Assembly: GCF_030687535.1 (NCBI RefSeq)
Contig: NZ_CP117437.1
Coordinates: forward strand, 2,253,501 to 2,317,500
From: Pseudomonas sp. FP2335
GTDB taxonomy: Bacteria; Pseudomonadota; Gammaproteobacteria; Pseudomonadales; Pseudomonadaceae
Reading direction: 5' to 3'
Length of the DNA stretch: 64,000 nt
In this document: positions 42,920 to 50,769 of the stretch, piece by piece
How positions within the stretch are numbered: position 1 is the stretch's first letter
How the letters are laid out: each line of letters starts with the position of its first letter
Translations under genes and position numbers: made by a program
Notes under the pieces: generated by a model
Databases searched by the model: none
What the model was told of the DNA's origin: nothing
Seen by the model: only the letters and a program-made list of their open reading frames with translations

Positions 42920-43906
42920 TCAGATCACCCGCAATACAATCTTGCCGATATGCTCCCCACCTTCCATCCGCGCATGGGCCTTGTCGGCGTCGGTGTACTC
43001 AAACACCTGATCGATCATCGGCAGGCAACGCCCGGCTGACAGCGCCGGCCACACGTGTTCGCGCAGTTGTGCGGCGATGGCGGCTTTTTCATCCGCAGTC
43101 CGCGTGCGCAGCAGTGAGCCGGTCACAATCGCGCGTTTGCCGAGGATGGTCAGCAAGTCCACGTCATTGGCCTTGGTGCCGCCGAGAAAGCCCAGCATCA
43201 CCAGGCGGCCATCCATGCTCAAGGCCTTGAGATTGGTGTTGAGGTACGAGGCGCCCATGATGTCGAGGATCACATTCACGCCTTGGGCACCGATCACTTC
43301 GGCGAAGTCCTGCTCACGATAATTGATCGCCTCGGCGCCCAGGTCGCGGATGACCGCACATTTCTCGGCGCTGCCGGCGGTGGCAAATGCCTGGATGCCG
43401 AATTCGCGGCACAACATCAGCGCGGTGGTGCCGATGCCGCTGGTGCCGCCATGGATCAGCACGCGCTGACCCTTGTGCGCGCCACCGATGCCAAACAGGT
43501 TGGCCCACACGGTAAAGAAGGTTTCCGGGATCGCGGCGGCTTGAAGCCACGACAGGCCCTCGGGAATCGGCAACGCCTGGCCGGCAGGCACCGCGCAATA
43601 TTGCGCATAGCCGCCGCCGTTGGTCAGGGCGCAAACCTTGTCGCCGAGGGCGAAGGCGCTGACCCCGTCGCCCAGTGCCACCACTTCACCCGCCACTTCC
43701 AGGCCGGGAATCAGGCTCATGCCGGGCTTCATCGGGTACTTGCCCGCGCGTTGCAAGGCGTCGGGGCGGTTGACCCCGGCGGCGTGCACGCGAATCAGGA
43801 TTTCGCCGGCGCCCGGGGTGGGCACGGGGACCTGGCGTGGCTTGAGCACTTCGGGGCCGCCGGGAGTGGTGATTTCAATCAGGGTCATGTCGGTAGGCAG
43901 GGTCAT
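42920..43906 (-). CDS. NAD(P)H:quinone oxidoreductase, zinc-less MDR family
   Basis: The 328-residue enzyme has the quinone-reductase branch of the medium-chain dehydrogenases: GVNRPDALQRAGKYP near 45-59, GLEVAGEVVALG, and the nucleotide-binding VLIHGGTSGIGTTALML near 144-160. Catalytic zinc cysteines are absent. It reduces quinones or enones with NADPH. The ATG overlaps the stop of the upstream MFS gene (ATGA), so both belong to one operon, divergent from a LysR regulator. Confidence 0.88.
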   Translation of the reverse strand: MTLPTDMTLIEITTPGGPEVLKPRQVPVPTPGAGEILIRVHAAGVNRPDALQRAGKYPMKPGMSLIPGLEVAGEVVALGDGVSAFALGDKVCALTNGGGYAQYCAVPAGQALPIPEGLSWLQAAAIPETFFTVWANLFGIGGAHKGQRVLIHGGTSGIGTTALMLCREFGIQAFATAGSAEKCAVIRDLGAEAINYREQDFAEVIGAQGVNVILDIMGASYLNTNLKALSMDGRLVMLGFLGGTKANDVDLLTILGKRAIVTGSLLRTRTADEKAAIAAQLREHVWPALSAGRCLPMIDQVFEYTDADKAHARMEGGEHIGKIVLRVI

Positions 43907-45135
43907 TTTGCAAGTCCTGTAGCGGTAAGCGTATGGGTTGGGACCGTAGCGAACGGTCGGCGGTTCAGTTGCAACATACCCAGTTCCAGCATCAGCGCGA
44001 CCACGATCGCCCCGGCTGCAATCATGAACAACAACCCATGGTCGCCGCCGCTGCTGTTGAACAAGGCTGAATAGGCAAACCCGCTCAGCGCCTGGAATGT
44101 CGCGAACGACACCGTTGCACGGCTCCAGGCGAGCTGTTGCTGGTGATGGTCGGGCAGCAATTCATGCACCCGCGCCAAGGCCAGCGGCACGATGCCTGGT
44201 GGGAACGAGCCAAGGATCACCGCCAACAGCGCCAGGGCGGTGAACGAGCTGGCGAAGGGCAATAGCCCGACGGCCAGCGCCTGCACCACCAGGACCAGGC
44301 GAATGCTGGCGCGGGCCCCGAGTTTGTCAGCCAGGTACCCATAGGTGACCGGCCCGATAATCGAGCCCAGCCCGTACATCACCCAGATCATCGCGCCGAC
44401 CTGCGGGCCATCCCCCAGGCCACGGGCCACGTAGTCCACCAGGAACACCATGGCCGGCACCAGGCCCGCCGCCATAAAGGCGTATTGGGCAAACAACAGG
44501 TACACACCGGCGGGGGTGGGTAGCGGCGCGTGTGCCGGTGGTGCGGGGTCCTGCTGCGTGCCGTGGGGCCATGCCAACCAGCTTGCGGCGGTCAGCACCA
44601 ATGCCAACAGGCCGAGGCCGAACCAGGTCTGCTGCAGGCCCAGGCGCAACAGCGGCGGCACGAGGGTGCCTGAACCGGCAATCCCCAGGCCGATCCCGAG
44701 GAAGATCGCACCGCTTGCCAAGCCCCGCCGCGCTGCCGGGACATGGGGCAGTACCGTCGCCGCCACCAGCACCATGATCGCGCCACCGGCCACCCCCGAC
44801 AGCAGGCGCCAGCCGAAGAACCAGGCCACCGACAACGGAAAGCCGCAGGCAAAGAACGCCAGGGTCACCGCGACCATCATCAGGCGCAACGCGGTGGTGT
44901 TGGAGGTCCGTTGGGCGAGGGGCCGGCCGATCAGCGCACCGATCAAATAGCCCACCAGGTTGGCGGCGCCGAGGTACACCACATCGCTGGCGCTGAACCA
45001 GTGGGCCTGGATCAGGCTTGGGATCAGTGGCGTGTAGGCGAAACGTGCCAGGCCAATACTGACCAGGCTGGCACACAGGCCGGCGAAGATCGGCAGCCAG
45101 ATCGAGCGACGAGCACAAGCGTGGAGGTCATGCAT
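43903..45135 (-). CDS. YbfB/YjiJ-family MFS transporter
   Basis: The 410-residue membrane protein has about 12 segments and the YbfB/YjiJ start FAGLCASLVSIGLARFAYTPLIP. The GAANLVGYLIGALIGRPLAQ second helix is also typical. Substrate is unknown; efflux of a compound handled by the quinone reductase encoded downstream is possible. It is divergent from the LysR-type gene over 112 bp. Confidence 0.87.
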   Translation of the reverse strand: MHDLHACARRSIWLPIFAGLCASLVSIGLARFAYTPLIPSLIQAHWFSASDVVYLGAANLVGYLIGALIGRPLAQRTSNTTALRLMMVAVTLAFFACGFPLSVAWFFGWRLLSGVAGGAIMVLVAATVLPHVPAARRGLASGAIFLGIGLGIAGSGTLVPPLLRLGLQQTWFGLGLLALVLTAASWLAWPHGTQQDPAPPAHAPLPTPAGVYLLFAQYAFMAAGLVPAMVFLVDYVARGLGDGPQVGAMIWVMYGLGSIIGPVTYGYLADKLGARASIRLVLVVQALAVGLLPFASSFTALALLAVILGSFPPGIVPLALARVHELLPDHHQQQLAWSRATVSFATFQALSGFAYSALFNSSGGDHGLLFMIAAGAIVVALMLELGMLQLNRRPFATVPTHTLTATGLAK

Positions 45136-45220
45136 GGGGGCGGTCCTGGGTATTTTTCTCTGGCGCCCAGCATAGCCAGGATTATAGATGCAATAATGCT
45201 GCGATTAAGCTTCATACTGA

Positions 45221-45232
45221 TGCATATATGCA
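45221..45232. promoter_or_regulatory. Palindrome TGCATATATGCA in the MFS/LysR divergent region
   Basis: A perfect 12-base AT-rich palindrome 15 bases before the LysR start; a candidate LysR autoregulatory site, though it lacks the strict T-N11-A form. Confidence 0.4.
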
Positions 45233-45247
45233 GCACTGGAGAAACGC

Positions 45248-46123
45248 ATGAATTGGGACGATGCACGGGTATTCCTCGCGGTTTGCCGCGAATCCACGCT
45301 GCGCGGGGCGGCGCGGGTGCTGGGGGTGGACCAGGCGACCGTTGGCCGGCGCGTCAATGCCCTGGAAAAATCCCTGGGCGCGACGCTGTTCCTGCGCACC
45401 TCCGAGGGCTACGCACTGACCGCCGTTGGCGAGGCGGCCTTGCTCTCGGTGGAAAAAATGGAACGCTCGGCCCTTGATCTGCAACGCCAGATCCAGGGCC
45501 TGGATGAGCGCCTGACCGGCACTGTGCGGGTCAGCACCACCGACTCCCTGGCCATCGACTTCCTGATCCCGGCCATCGCCTGTTTGCACGACAAACACCC
45601 CGACGTACGCGTGCAATTGGACGCGTCCACCCAGATCCTCAGCCTGGCCAAGCGGGAAGCCGACATCGCGGTGCGCAACACGCGCCCGGACAACCCCGAC
45701 CTGATCGCCCGGCGCATCGCCCGTTGGCCGGTGGGCTTGTTTGCCTCCCAAGGCTACGTCGAGCGTCACGGTGTGCCCGAGCCCGGCAGCCTGTTCGACG
45801 GCCACGATCTGGTGGTCTATCAACCCTATCTGCAACACCAGAAGGACCTGACGCTGGTGTCCGAGCCGCTGGGCCGTGGGCGCATTGTCGCCGCCTTGAG
45901 TTCCAGCCTGCTGGTGCGCCGGTCGATTGCCGCCGGCATCGGCATCGGTGAAATCCCGGTGGCCAGCGGTGAGCGCGACGGCCTGGTGCGCCTGTGGCCG
46001 CAGCGCACGCGACCGACGCCCTACGACGTATGGCTGGTGACCCACGCCGATCTGCGCCACACCGCACGGGTGCGGGTGGTGATCGATGAAATCGTCGCGG
46101 CGTTTGCCGGCACGGGGGAGTGA
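45248..46123 (+). CDS. LysR-family transcriptional regulator
   Basis: The 291-residue regulator has the LysR helix-turn-helix (MNWDDARVFLAVCRESTLRGAARVLGVDQATVGRRVNALEKSLG region) and a two-lobed effector domain. It is divergent from the MFS/quinone reductase operon, which it probably controls. The inducer is unknown. Confidence 0.9.
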   Translation: MNWDDARVFLAVCRESTLRGAARVLGVDQATVGRRVNALEKSLGATLFLRTSEGYALTAVGEAALLSVEKMERSALDLQRQIQGLDERLTGTVRVSTTDSLAIDFLIPAIACLHDKHPDVRVQLDASTQILSLAKREADIAVRNTRPDNPDLIARRIARWPVGLFASQGYVERHGVPEPGSLFDGHDLVVYQPYLQHQKDLTLVSEPLGRGRIVAALSSSLLVRRSIAAGIGIGEIPVASGERDGLVRLWPQRTRPTPYDVWLVTHADLRHTARVRVVIDEIVAAFAGTGE

Positions 46124-46206
46124 GGTCAGCACAGGCTTGCAAGCGTGCGCGCGCGCCTGTCGACAGAATCGACCGCGACAGAAGGTCAACTCACACCGGA
46201 GCGCAT

Positions 46207-46602
46207 ATGCACGAATCAAAGTATCAGGATCTGGGGCTGTTGTTCCTGCGGGCCAGCGGGGCGTTGTTTTTGCTGTGGGTGCATGGCCTGCCCAAGTTGC
46301 TCAACTACAGCGAGCAGTTGAAGCTGATCGAAGACCCGTTCAACCTCGGTGCGCCTATCACCCTGGCCTTGGCGATTTTTGCCGAGGTGCTGTGCCCGTT
46401 GCTGATCATTGCCGGGGTGCTGGTGCGGCTGGCGTGCCTGCCGATTCTTGCGGTGCTGTTGATCGCGTTGCTGGTGGTGCATCCCGAGTGGACGCTGTTC
46501 GAGGCGCAGTTTGGCTGGTTGTTGCTGATCATCTTCATCACGTTGCTGATCAGCGGGCCGGGGCGCCTGGCGTTGGGCCAACGCCAGGCAGTCAACACGT
46601 AG
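46207..46602 (+). CDS. DoxX-family membrane protein
   Basis: The 131-residue protein has four predicted membrane helices with the DoxX start LGLLFLRASGALFLLWVHGLPKLL and a conserved acidic helix FAEVLCPLLIIAG. DoxX proteins are linked to quinone, thiosulfate or oxidative-stress functions in different bacteria; no specific role can be assigned. It follows the LysR gene by 83 bp in the same direction. Confidence 0.82.
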   Translation: MHESKYQDLGLLFLRASGALFLLWVHGLPKLLNYSEQLKLIEDPFNLGAPITLALAIFAEVLCPLLIIAGVLVRLACLPILAVLLIALLVVHPEWTLFEAQFGWLLLIIFITLLISGPGRLALGQRQAVNT

Positions 46603-46609
46603 CGCATTG

Positions 46610-46642
46610 CCTGTGGCGAGGGAGCAAGCTTCCTTGCCACAG
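46610..46642. terminator. Class C palindrome between convergent doxX and arylesterase genes
   Basis: CCTGTGGCGAGGGAGCAAGC pairs with a near-perfect inverted copy ending CTTGCCACAGG. It is related to the repeat at 19832-19860 and may end both transcripts. Confidence 0.6.
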
Positions 46643-46661
46643 GTAGGCTGTTGACCCAGGT

Positions 46662-47480
46662 TCAGCGCTGGAGGAAGGCCAGCAGGTCTTCGTTCAACTG
46701 CTGGGCGTGGGTCGCGGCAAAGCCGTGGGGCGCGTCTTTGTAGACTTTCAGCTCGGCACCCTTGATCAGTTCGGCGGCCACTTTGCCGGTGGTTTCGAAC
46801 GGCACGATCTGGTCGCCGTCACCGTGGATCACCAAGGTCGGTACGTCGATCTTGGCCATGTCCGGGCGGAAGTCTGTTTCGGAGAAGGCGGTGACGCAAT
46901 CCACGGTCGACTTGAGCGACGCCATCAGCGCGATCTGCAAGGTCTGGGTCAGCACGCCGTTGGAGACTACCTGGCCCTTGTTGAGGCCATAGAACGGCGT
47001 GTTGAAATCACTGATGAATTGCGCACGGTCCTTGAGCAACTCGGCCTTGAACCCGGCAAATACATCAAGCGGCACGCCTTGGGGGTAATCCGCTTGCTGG
47101 CCGAAGATCGGCGTCACCGCGCCCAGCAGCACCAGGCCGGCCACACGGGCGCTGCCATGGCGGGCGATGTAGCGCGACACGTCGCCGCCGCCCATGGAGA
47201 AGCCGACCAGGGTCACGTCTGTGAGGTCCAAGTGTTCGATCAACTGCGCGATGTCGTCGGCAAAGGTGTCGTAGTCATTGCCGGTCCAGGGCTGGTCCGA
47301 GCGGCCAAAGCCACGGCGGTCGAAGGCGATGGTGCGGTAGCCGCGACTGCTCAGGTACTCCATCTGGTATTCCCACATGTCCGCATCCAGCGGCCAACCG
47401 TGGCTGAACAACACGGGCTGGCCGCTGCCCCAATCCTTGAAGTAGATCTGGGTGCCGTCTTTGGCAACGAATGTGCTCAT
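46662..47480 (-). CDS. Arylesterase / non-heme chloroperoxidase-type alpha/beta hydrolase
   Basis: The 272-residue protein closely matches the known P. fluorescens arylesterase in length and sequence. The catalytic serine lies in GFSMGGGD (about residue 95), the acid in HGDGDQIVP (about 223) and the histidine in DAPHGFA (about 252). Such enzymes hydrolyse phenyl esters and lactones and can show perhydrolase activity with acetate and peroxide. AGGAG precedes the ATG. It is divergent from an alcohol dehydrogenase gene across 147 bp. Confidence 0.92.
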   Translation of the reverse strand: MSTFVAKDGTQIYFKDWGSGQPVLFSHGWPLDADMWEYQMEYLSSRGYRTIAFDRRGFGRSDQPWTGNDYDTFADDIAQLIEHLDLTDVTLVGFSMGGGDVSRYIARHGSARVAGLVLLGAVTPIFGQQADYPQGVPLDVFAGFKAELLKDRAQFISDFNTPFYGLNKGQVVSNGVLTQTLQIALMASLKSTVDCVTAFSETDFRPDMAKIDVPTLVIHGDGDQIVPFETTGKVAAELIKGAELKVYKDAPHGFAATHAQQLNEDLLAFLQR

Positions 47481-47627
47481 GGAAAACTCCTGGGTGGGTG
47501 GGAAGAGAACTGTAGTTCACTATTGCGTGAAACCGGACAAAGGGCTTGTACGGGTGTGCTCGGTTGAACGGTTCAGCGTCTATGCTGGTCCACTGACTTC
47601 CACTGTCCGATCACACAGGTGAACGAA

Positions 47628-48695
47628 ATGGCCAAGACTTACAGCTACGCCGCGCAGAACGCCAAGGATGCCCTCAAGCCCTACACCTTCGAACGCCGCG
47701 CGCCGGGGGCCGAGGATGTGCAGATCGACATCCTCTATTGCGGCGTCTGCCACTCCGACCTGCACACCGCGCGCAACGAATGGAACAACACCCTGTACCC
47801 GTCGGTGCCGGGCCATGAAATCGTCGGCCGCGTCACGGCGGTGGGCGCTAGCGTGAAGCACTTCAAGGTCGGCGACCTCGCCGGTGTCGGTTGTATGGTC
47901 GACAGCTGTCAACACTGCGCGTCGTGCGCCGAGGGCGAAGAGCAGTACTGCGAGAACGGCTTCACCGGCACCTACAACGGCCCGGTATTTGGTGGCGAAA
48001 ACACGTTTGGCGGCTACTCCGACAGCATCGTGGTCAAGGAGAAGTTTGTGCTGCGCATCTCCCACGACGATTCCAACCTGGCGGCCGTGGCGCCGCTGCT
48101 GTGCGCCGGCATTACCACCTATTCGCCGCTGCACCACTGGAAGGTCGGCCCCGGCAAGAAGGTCGGCGTGGTCGGCCTCGGCGGCCTGGGCCACATGGCG
48201 GTAAAGATCGCCCACGCCATGGGCGCCCACGTGACCTTGTTCACCACCTCGCCAAACAAACGCGAAGACGGCCTGCGCCTGGGCGCCGACCAGGTGGTGG
48301 TGTCAAAGAACGCGGACGAGATGGCCAAGGTCGCCAACAGCCTGGACTTCATCCTCAACACCGTCGCCGCGCCCCACGACCTCGATGCCTTCCTCAACCT
48401 GCTCAAGCGTGACGGCACCATGACCCTGGTCGGCGCGCCGGACAGCCCGCACCCGTCGCCGTCGGTGTTCAACCTGATCTTCAAGCGCCGCAGCCTGGCG
48501 GGCTCGTTGATCGGCGGGATCCAAGAGACCCAGGACATGCTGGATTTCTGTGCCAGGCATGGGATTGTCTCGGATGTGGAGATGATCGACATCCAGGGCA
48601 TCAATGAGGCGTATGAACGGATGCTCAAGGGCGATGTGAAATACCGCTTTGTGATCGATATGGACAGCCTGAAAAAAGAGCGCAACGCTGCCTAG
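47628..48695 (+). CDS. Zinc-dependent NAD(P)+ alcohol dehydrogenase (YahK/CAD-like)
   Basis: The 355-residue MDR enzyme has the catalytic zinc ligands in YCGVCHSDLH (about Cys40) and GHEIVGRV (about His62-Glu63), the structural zinc cysteines in CQHCASCAEGEEQYC (about 94-108), and the nucleotide motif GVVGLGGLGHMAVKIA near 178-193. It is in the cinnamyl-alcohol-dehydrogenase group typified by E. coli YahK, an NADPH aldehyde reductase. AGGTGA six bases before ATG 47628 selects this start over the GTG three codons earlier. Confidence 0.92.
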   Translation: MAKTYSYAAQNAKDALKPYTFERRAPGAEDVQIDILYCGVCHSDLHTARNEWNNTLYPSVPGHEIVGRVTAVGASVKHFKVGDLAGVGCMVDSCQHCASCAEGEEQYCENGFTGTYNGPVFGGENTFGGYSDSIVVKEKFVLRISHDDSNLAAVAPLLCAGITTYSPLHHWKVGPGKKVGVVGLGGLGHMAVKIAHAMGAHVTLFTTSPNKREDGLRLGADQVVVSKNADEMAKVANSLDFILNTVAAPHDLDAFLNLLKRDGTMTLVGAPDSPHPSPSVFNLIFKRRSLAGSLIGGIQETQDMLDFCARHGIVSDVEMIDIQGINEAYERMLKGDVKYRFVIDMDSLKKERNAA

Positions 48696-48711
48696 TAACA
48701 CCGTAAGTCCC

Positions 48712-48750
48712 AGGTGGAAGCGGGCTTAATGTGGGAGCGGGCTTCCACAT
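48712..48750. repeat. Degenerate class A REP fragments
   Basis: Two truncated copies (GTGGAAGCGGGCTT and TGTGGGAGCGGGCTT) end with CCACATG. They mark the boundary of the decayed mntP region. Confidence 0.6.
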
Positions 48751-48769
48751 GTTTGCTCAGCGCTGTTGC

Positions 48770-48975
48770 TTAGACCGACAAGTGCTCATACAGAATCGTC
48801 GCACCCACCAGCATCAACACCACACCCCGCCAACCATCTCCGCACGCTTGCCCACCACGGTGCCCAGCTTTCGACCCAGCGCGTGGCGGCATGGCCGATG
48901 GCCCAGCCGATCATCGGTGTGATGGCTTCAATCACACCAAAGATCAGGCCGCCGCGAAGGCGTCGGTGGACACGG
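48770..48975 (-). pseudogene. mntP: mntP (manganese efflux pump) remnant with internal deletions
   Basis: Three pieces of MntP can be read on the minus strand in different frames: STDAFAA (near 48973), GLIFGVIEAITPMIGWAIG with the following helix, and VGKRAEMVGG followed after a frameshift by LMLVGATILYEHL and a stop at 48770-48772. A full MntP has about 190 residues with six helices. Here the start, about 20 residues after STDAFAA, and most of the middle third (over 70 residues) are gone. The 340-bp stretch 48696-49035 otherwise holds only REP fragments. Confidence 0.75.
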
Positions 48976-49035
48976 TTACTCCCCAACGAGGGGGGCGATC
49001 ATAGGCAGGCAAAGATGATTATTTCGTCAAAAGGC

Positions 49036-49347
49036 TCAAGGCCGTTGCGGCTTGACCGAGTTGCCGAAGGTATTGCCCATGCGCACGCCCGTGGCGGCCG
49101 GGGTGGCCAGACCCACCGCGTTCGGCGGGCGTTTTTCGATCGGGATCTGTTGCGCCTCGCGGTTTTTCTTCGCCGCCCTGGTCGCGTCTGTGTCACCGCC
49201 CATCTGTTGGCTCAGGCAGCCATAGTCGGGCGCCTTGTAACCATCCACCGACACCTCGGTGCAGGTGCGTGCCGCGTTGTCGGCATGGGCGAGCAGGGGC
49301 AGGGCGGTGCACAGCAGCAGGCTGGCGAGGGTCGGGACTAGCTTCAT
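49036..49347 (-). CDS. Small secreted protein of unknown function
   Basis: The 103-residue protein has a clear signal peptide (residues 1-22, ending LLAHA) and a short mature part with two cysteines (RTCTEVSV and YGCLSQQM), probably disulfide-bonded in the periplasm, followed by a disordered, charged tail. AGGAGG lies six bases upstream of ATG 49347. It is divergent from vreA, so it may share control with the phosphate-starvation island. I do not recognise the family. Confidence 0.7.
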   Translation of the reverse strand: MKLVPTLASLLLCTALPLLAHADNAARTCTEVSVDGYKAPDYGCLSQQMGGDTDATRAAKKNREAQQIPIEKRPPNAVGLATPAATGVRMGNTFGNSVKPQRP

Positions 49348-49441
49348 CGGGGCCTCCTGGCAGGCCCGAGGGGTGGGCCGGTTAGGTTTGAAAGTGTAAT
49401 GCAGCGGGCTTGTCGTCACCGTGATGTTTTTTTTGCTATCA

Positions 49442-49459
49442 CCGTAACATCAGGTTCAT
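49442..49459 (+). promoter_or_regulatory. Weak Pho-box candidate upstream of vreA
   Basis: CCGTAACATCAGGTTCAT fits the 7-4-7 form of the Pho box (CTGTCAT-N4-CTGTCAT) at about 8 of 14 positions. It shares the GTTCATAAA end with the inverse-orientation candidate at 63759-63776. Position 15 bases before the vreA ATG is close for an activator site. Confidence 0.3.
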
Positions 49460-49473
49460 AAACTGGCCTCAGG

Positions 49474-50190
49474 ATGACGGTTTTCGAGGACACGTCGGCC
49501 GTGCAGCGATGCAGAGCGGGAGGTGAACAGGGGGGCTGGAGGCGCGCCGTTTGCGCCTGGGTCCTGCTGTTGCTGCTGACGGGGGCGGCGTCCGCACAGG
49601 CAGAGCCAGCGTTGCTGCTGGACCTGCCGCCCCAAGACTTGGAACACGCCCTGCAAGCCTACAGCCGCGCTACCGGCATGGCGGTGCTGGTTGATCGCGA
49701 ACTCACCCGGGGTCGGCGTTCCATCGGCGTGCATGGGCGCTTCACGGCGCAGGAGGCACTGGCGATGTTGCTCACCGGGAGTGGCCTGATGGCGCGTTAT
49801 GCGCGCAGTGACGCGTTCACCTTGCAGGTGCCCGAGGTCAGTCACACCCCCGCGCGGCGTAATGCAGCGCGGATCAACAACAGCTATGCCACCGCCTTGC
49901 AGCAAGCCATCGAGGCCAGCCTGTGCCGTTCGCCGCTGACCCGGCCTGGCAGTTTCCGGGCGTTGGTCCAGGTGTGGGTCAGCCCGAACGGGGTGATCCA
50001 ATACAGCCGGCTGGTCAGCTCCACCGGCGAAGCACAACGCGATGAAGCACTGGTGCGCAACCTGGGTGCGGCGCGGGTCGAACGCCCGGCGCCCAGCTCG
50101 CTGCGCCAGCCGGTGACTTTACTTTTGATGCCCGACACAACAGGAACACGCATGGAATGCACAGCAGCGAAGGGAGCCTCGGGCGGATGA
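49474..50190 (+). CDS. vreA: VreA-like cell-surface-signalling protein: STN domain plus TonB-type C-terminal domain, no receptor barrel
   Basis: The 238-residue protein has a hydrophobic export segment (about residues 26-41, ending ASAQA) and an STN/secretin-TonB short domain at about 46-100 (LDLPPQDLEHALQAYSR...LTGSGL). A C-terminal domain of TonB-C type follows (about 135-225, with ALVQVWVSPNGVIQYSRLVSSTGEAQRD). Ordinary TonB-dependent signalling receptors have a plug and barrel after the STN domain; these are missing. In P. aeruginosa VreA precedes VreI and VreR and the hxc genes exactly as here, and signals to VreR. Its stop overlaps the vreI start. The start codon is tentative. Confidence 0.8.
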   Translation: MTVFEDTSAVQRCRAGGEQGGWRRAVCAWVLLLLLTGAASAQAEPALLLDLPPQDLEHALQAYSRATGMAVLVDRELTRGRRSIGVHGRFTAQEALAMLLTGSGLMARYARSDAFTLQVPEVSHTPARRNAARINNSYATALQQAIEASLCRSPLTRPGSFRALVQVWVSPNGVIQYSRLVSSTGEAQRDEALVRNLGAARVERPAPSSLRQPVTLLLMPDTTGTRMECTAAKGASGG

Positions 50191-50732
50191 AAAATACCGG
50201 GCACAGCACGATGGTCAGCTTGTTCCTGGCGTCCTATGAAGACTTCAAGGTGCGTTTGCGCAAGCGCCTGGGTTCGGAGGACCTGGCCAACGACGTGCTG
50301 CACGAAACCTACCTGCGGGTCGACCGCATGGACATGCCGCCGAACCTTGCGCAACCCAACGCCTACTTGTACCGCATGGCCCTGAACATCGCCGCCGACC
50401 GCCGCCAGGCCGACGCCCGGCTGCTCACCGGCAGCGAGGTCGAAGAGTTGCTGCAAACCGCCGACGAAGCCCAGGACCCGTCGCGGGTGGTGGGGGGCCA
50501 GCGTGAGATCCAGTCCCTGGTCAAGGCGCTCTACGAGCTGCCGGCCCGCCGGCGCAAAATCCTGATCGCCGCCCGCCTGGAAGAAGCGCCGCACCTGGAA
50601 ATTTCCCAGCGTTTCGGCATCTCCACGCGCATGGTCGAGAAGGAAATCAAGGCCGCCCTTGGCCATTGCGCCAAGCGTCTGGAAAGAAAAGTGATTCAGC
50701 GGTTCGGTCCCGGGGCCGGAAAACCGTCTTAG
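50187..50732 (+). CDS. vreI: ECF sigma factor VreI
   Basis: The 181-residue ECF sigma factor of the FecI-like group has region 2 with DLANDVLHETYLRVDR and NAYLYRMALNIAADRRQ (about residues 34-75) and region 4 with LYELPARRRKILIAARLEE...EISQRFGISTRMVEKEIKAALGHC. The ATG at 50187 overlaps the vreA stop as ATGA, which is preferred over the in-frame ATG at 50157. In P. aeruginosa VreI drives hxc and pdtA genes under phosphate limitation; this function is inferred from gene order. Confidence 0.85.
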   Translation: MKNTGHSTMVSLFLASYEDFKVRLRKRLGSEDLANDVLHETYLRVDRMDMPPNLAQPNAYLYRMALNIAADRRQADARLLTGSEVEELLQTADEAQDPSRVVGGQREIQSLVKALYELPARRRKILIAARLEEAPHLEISQRFGISTRMVEKEIKAALGHCAKRLERKVIQRFGPGAGKPS

Positions 50733-50769
50733 TGTCGAGTCCCTGATAAAACCGTGAGTATGTGCGCGC

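Noticed and set aside
47565..47575. TGAAC-G-GTTCA palindrome between arylesterase and alcohol dehydrogenase genes
   Set aside because: It is short, close to one gene only, and there is no regulator gene nearby to connect it with.
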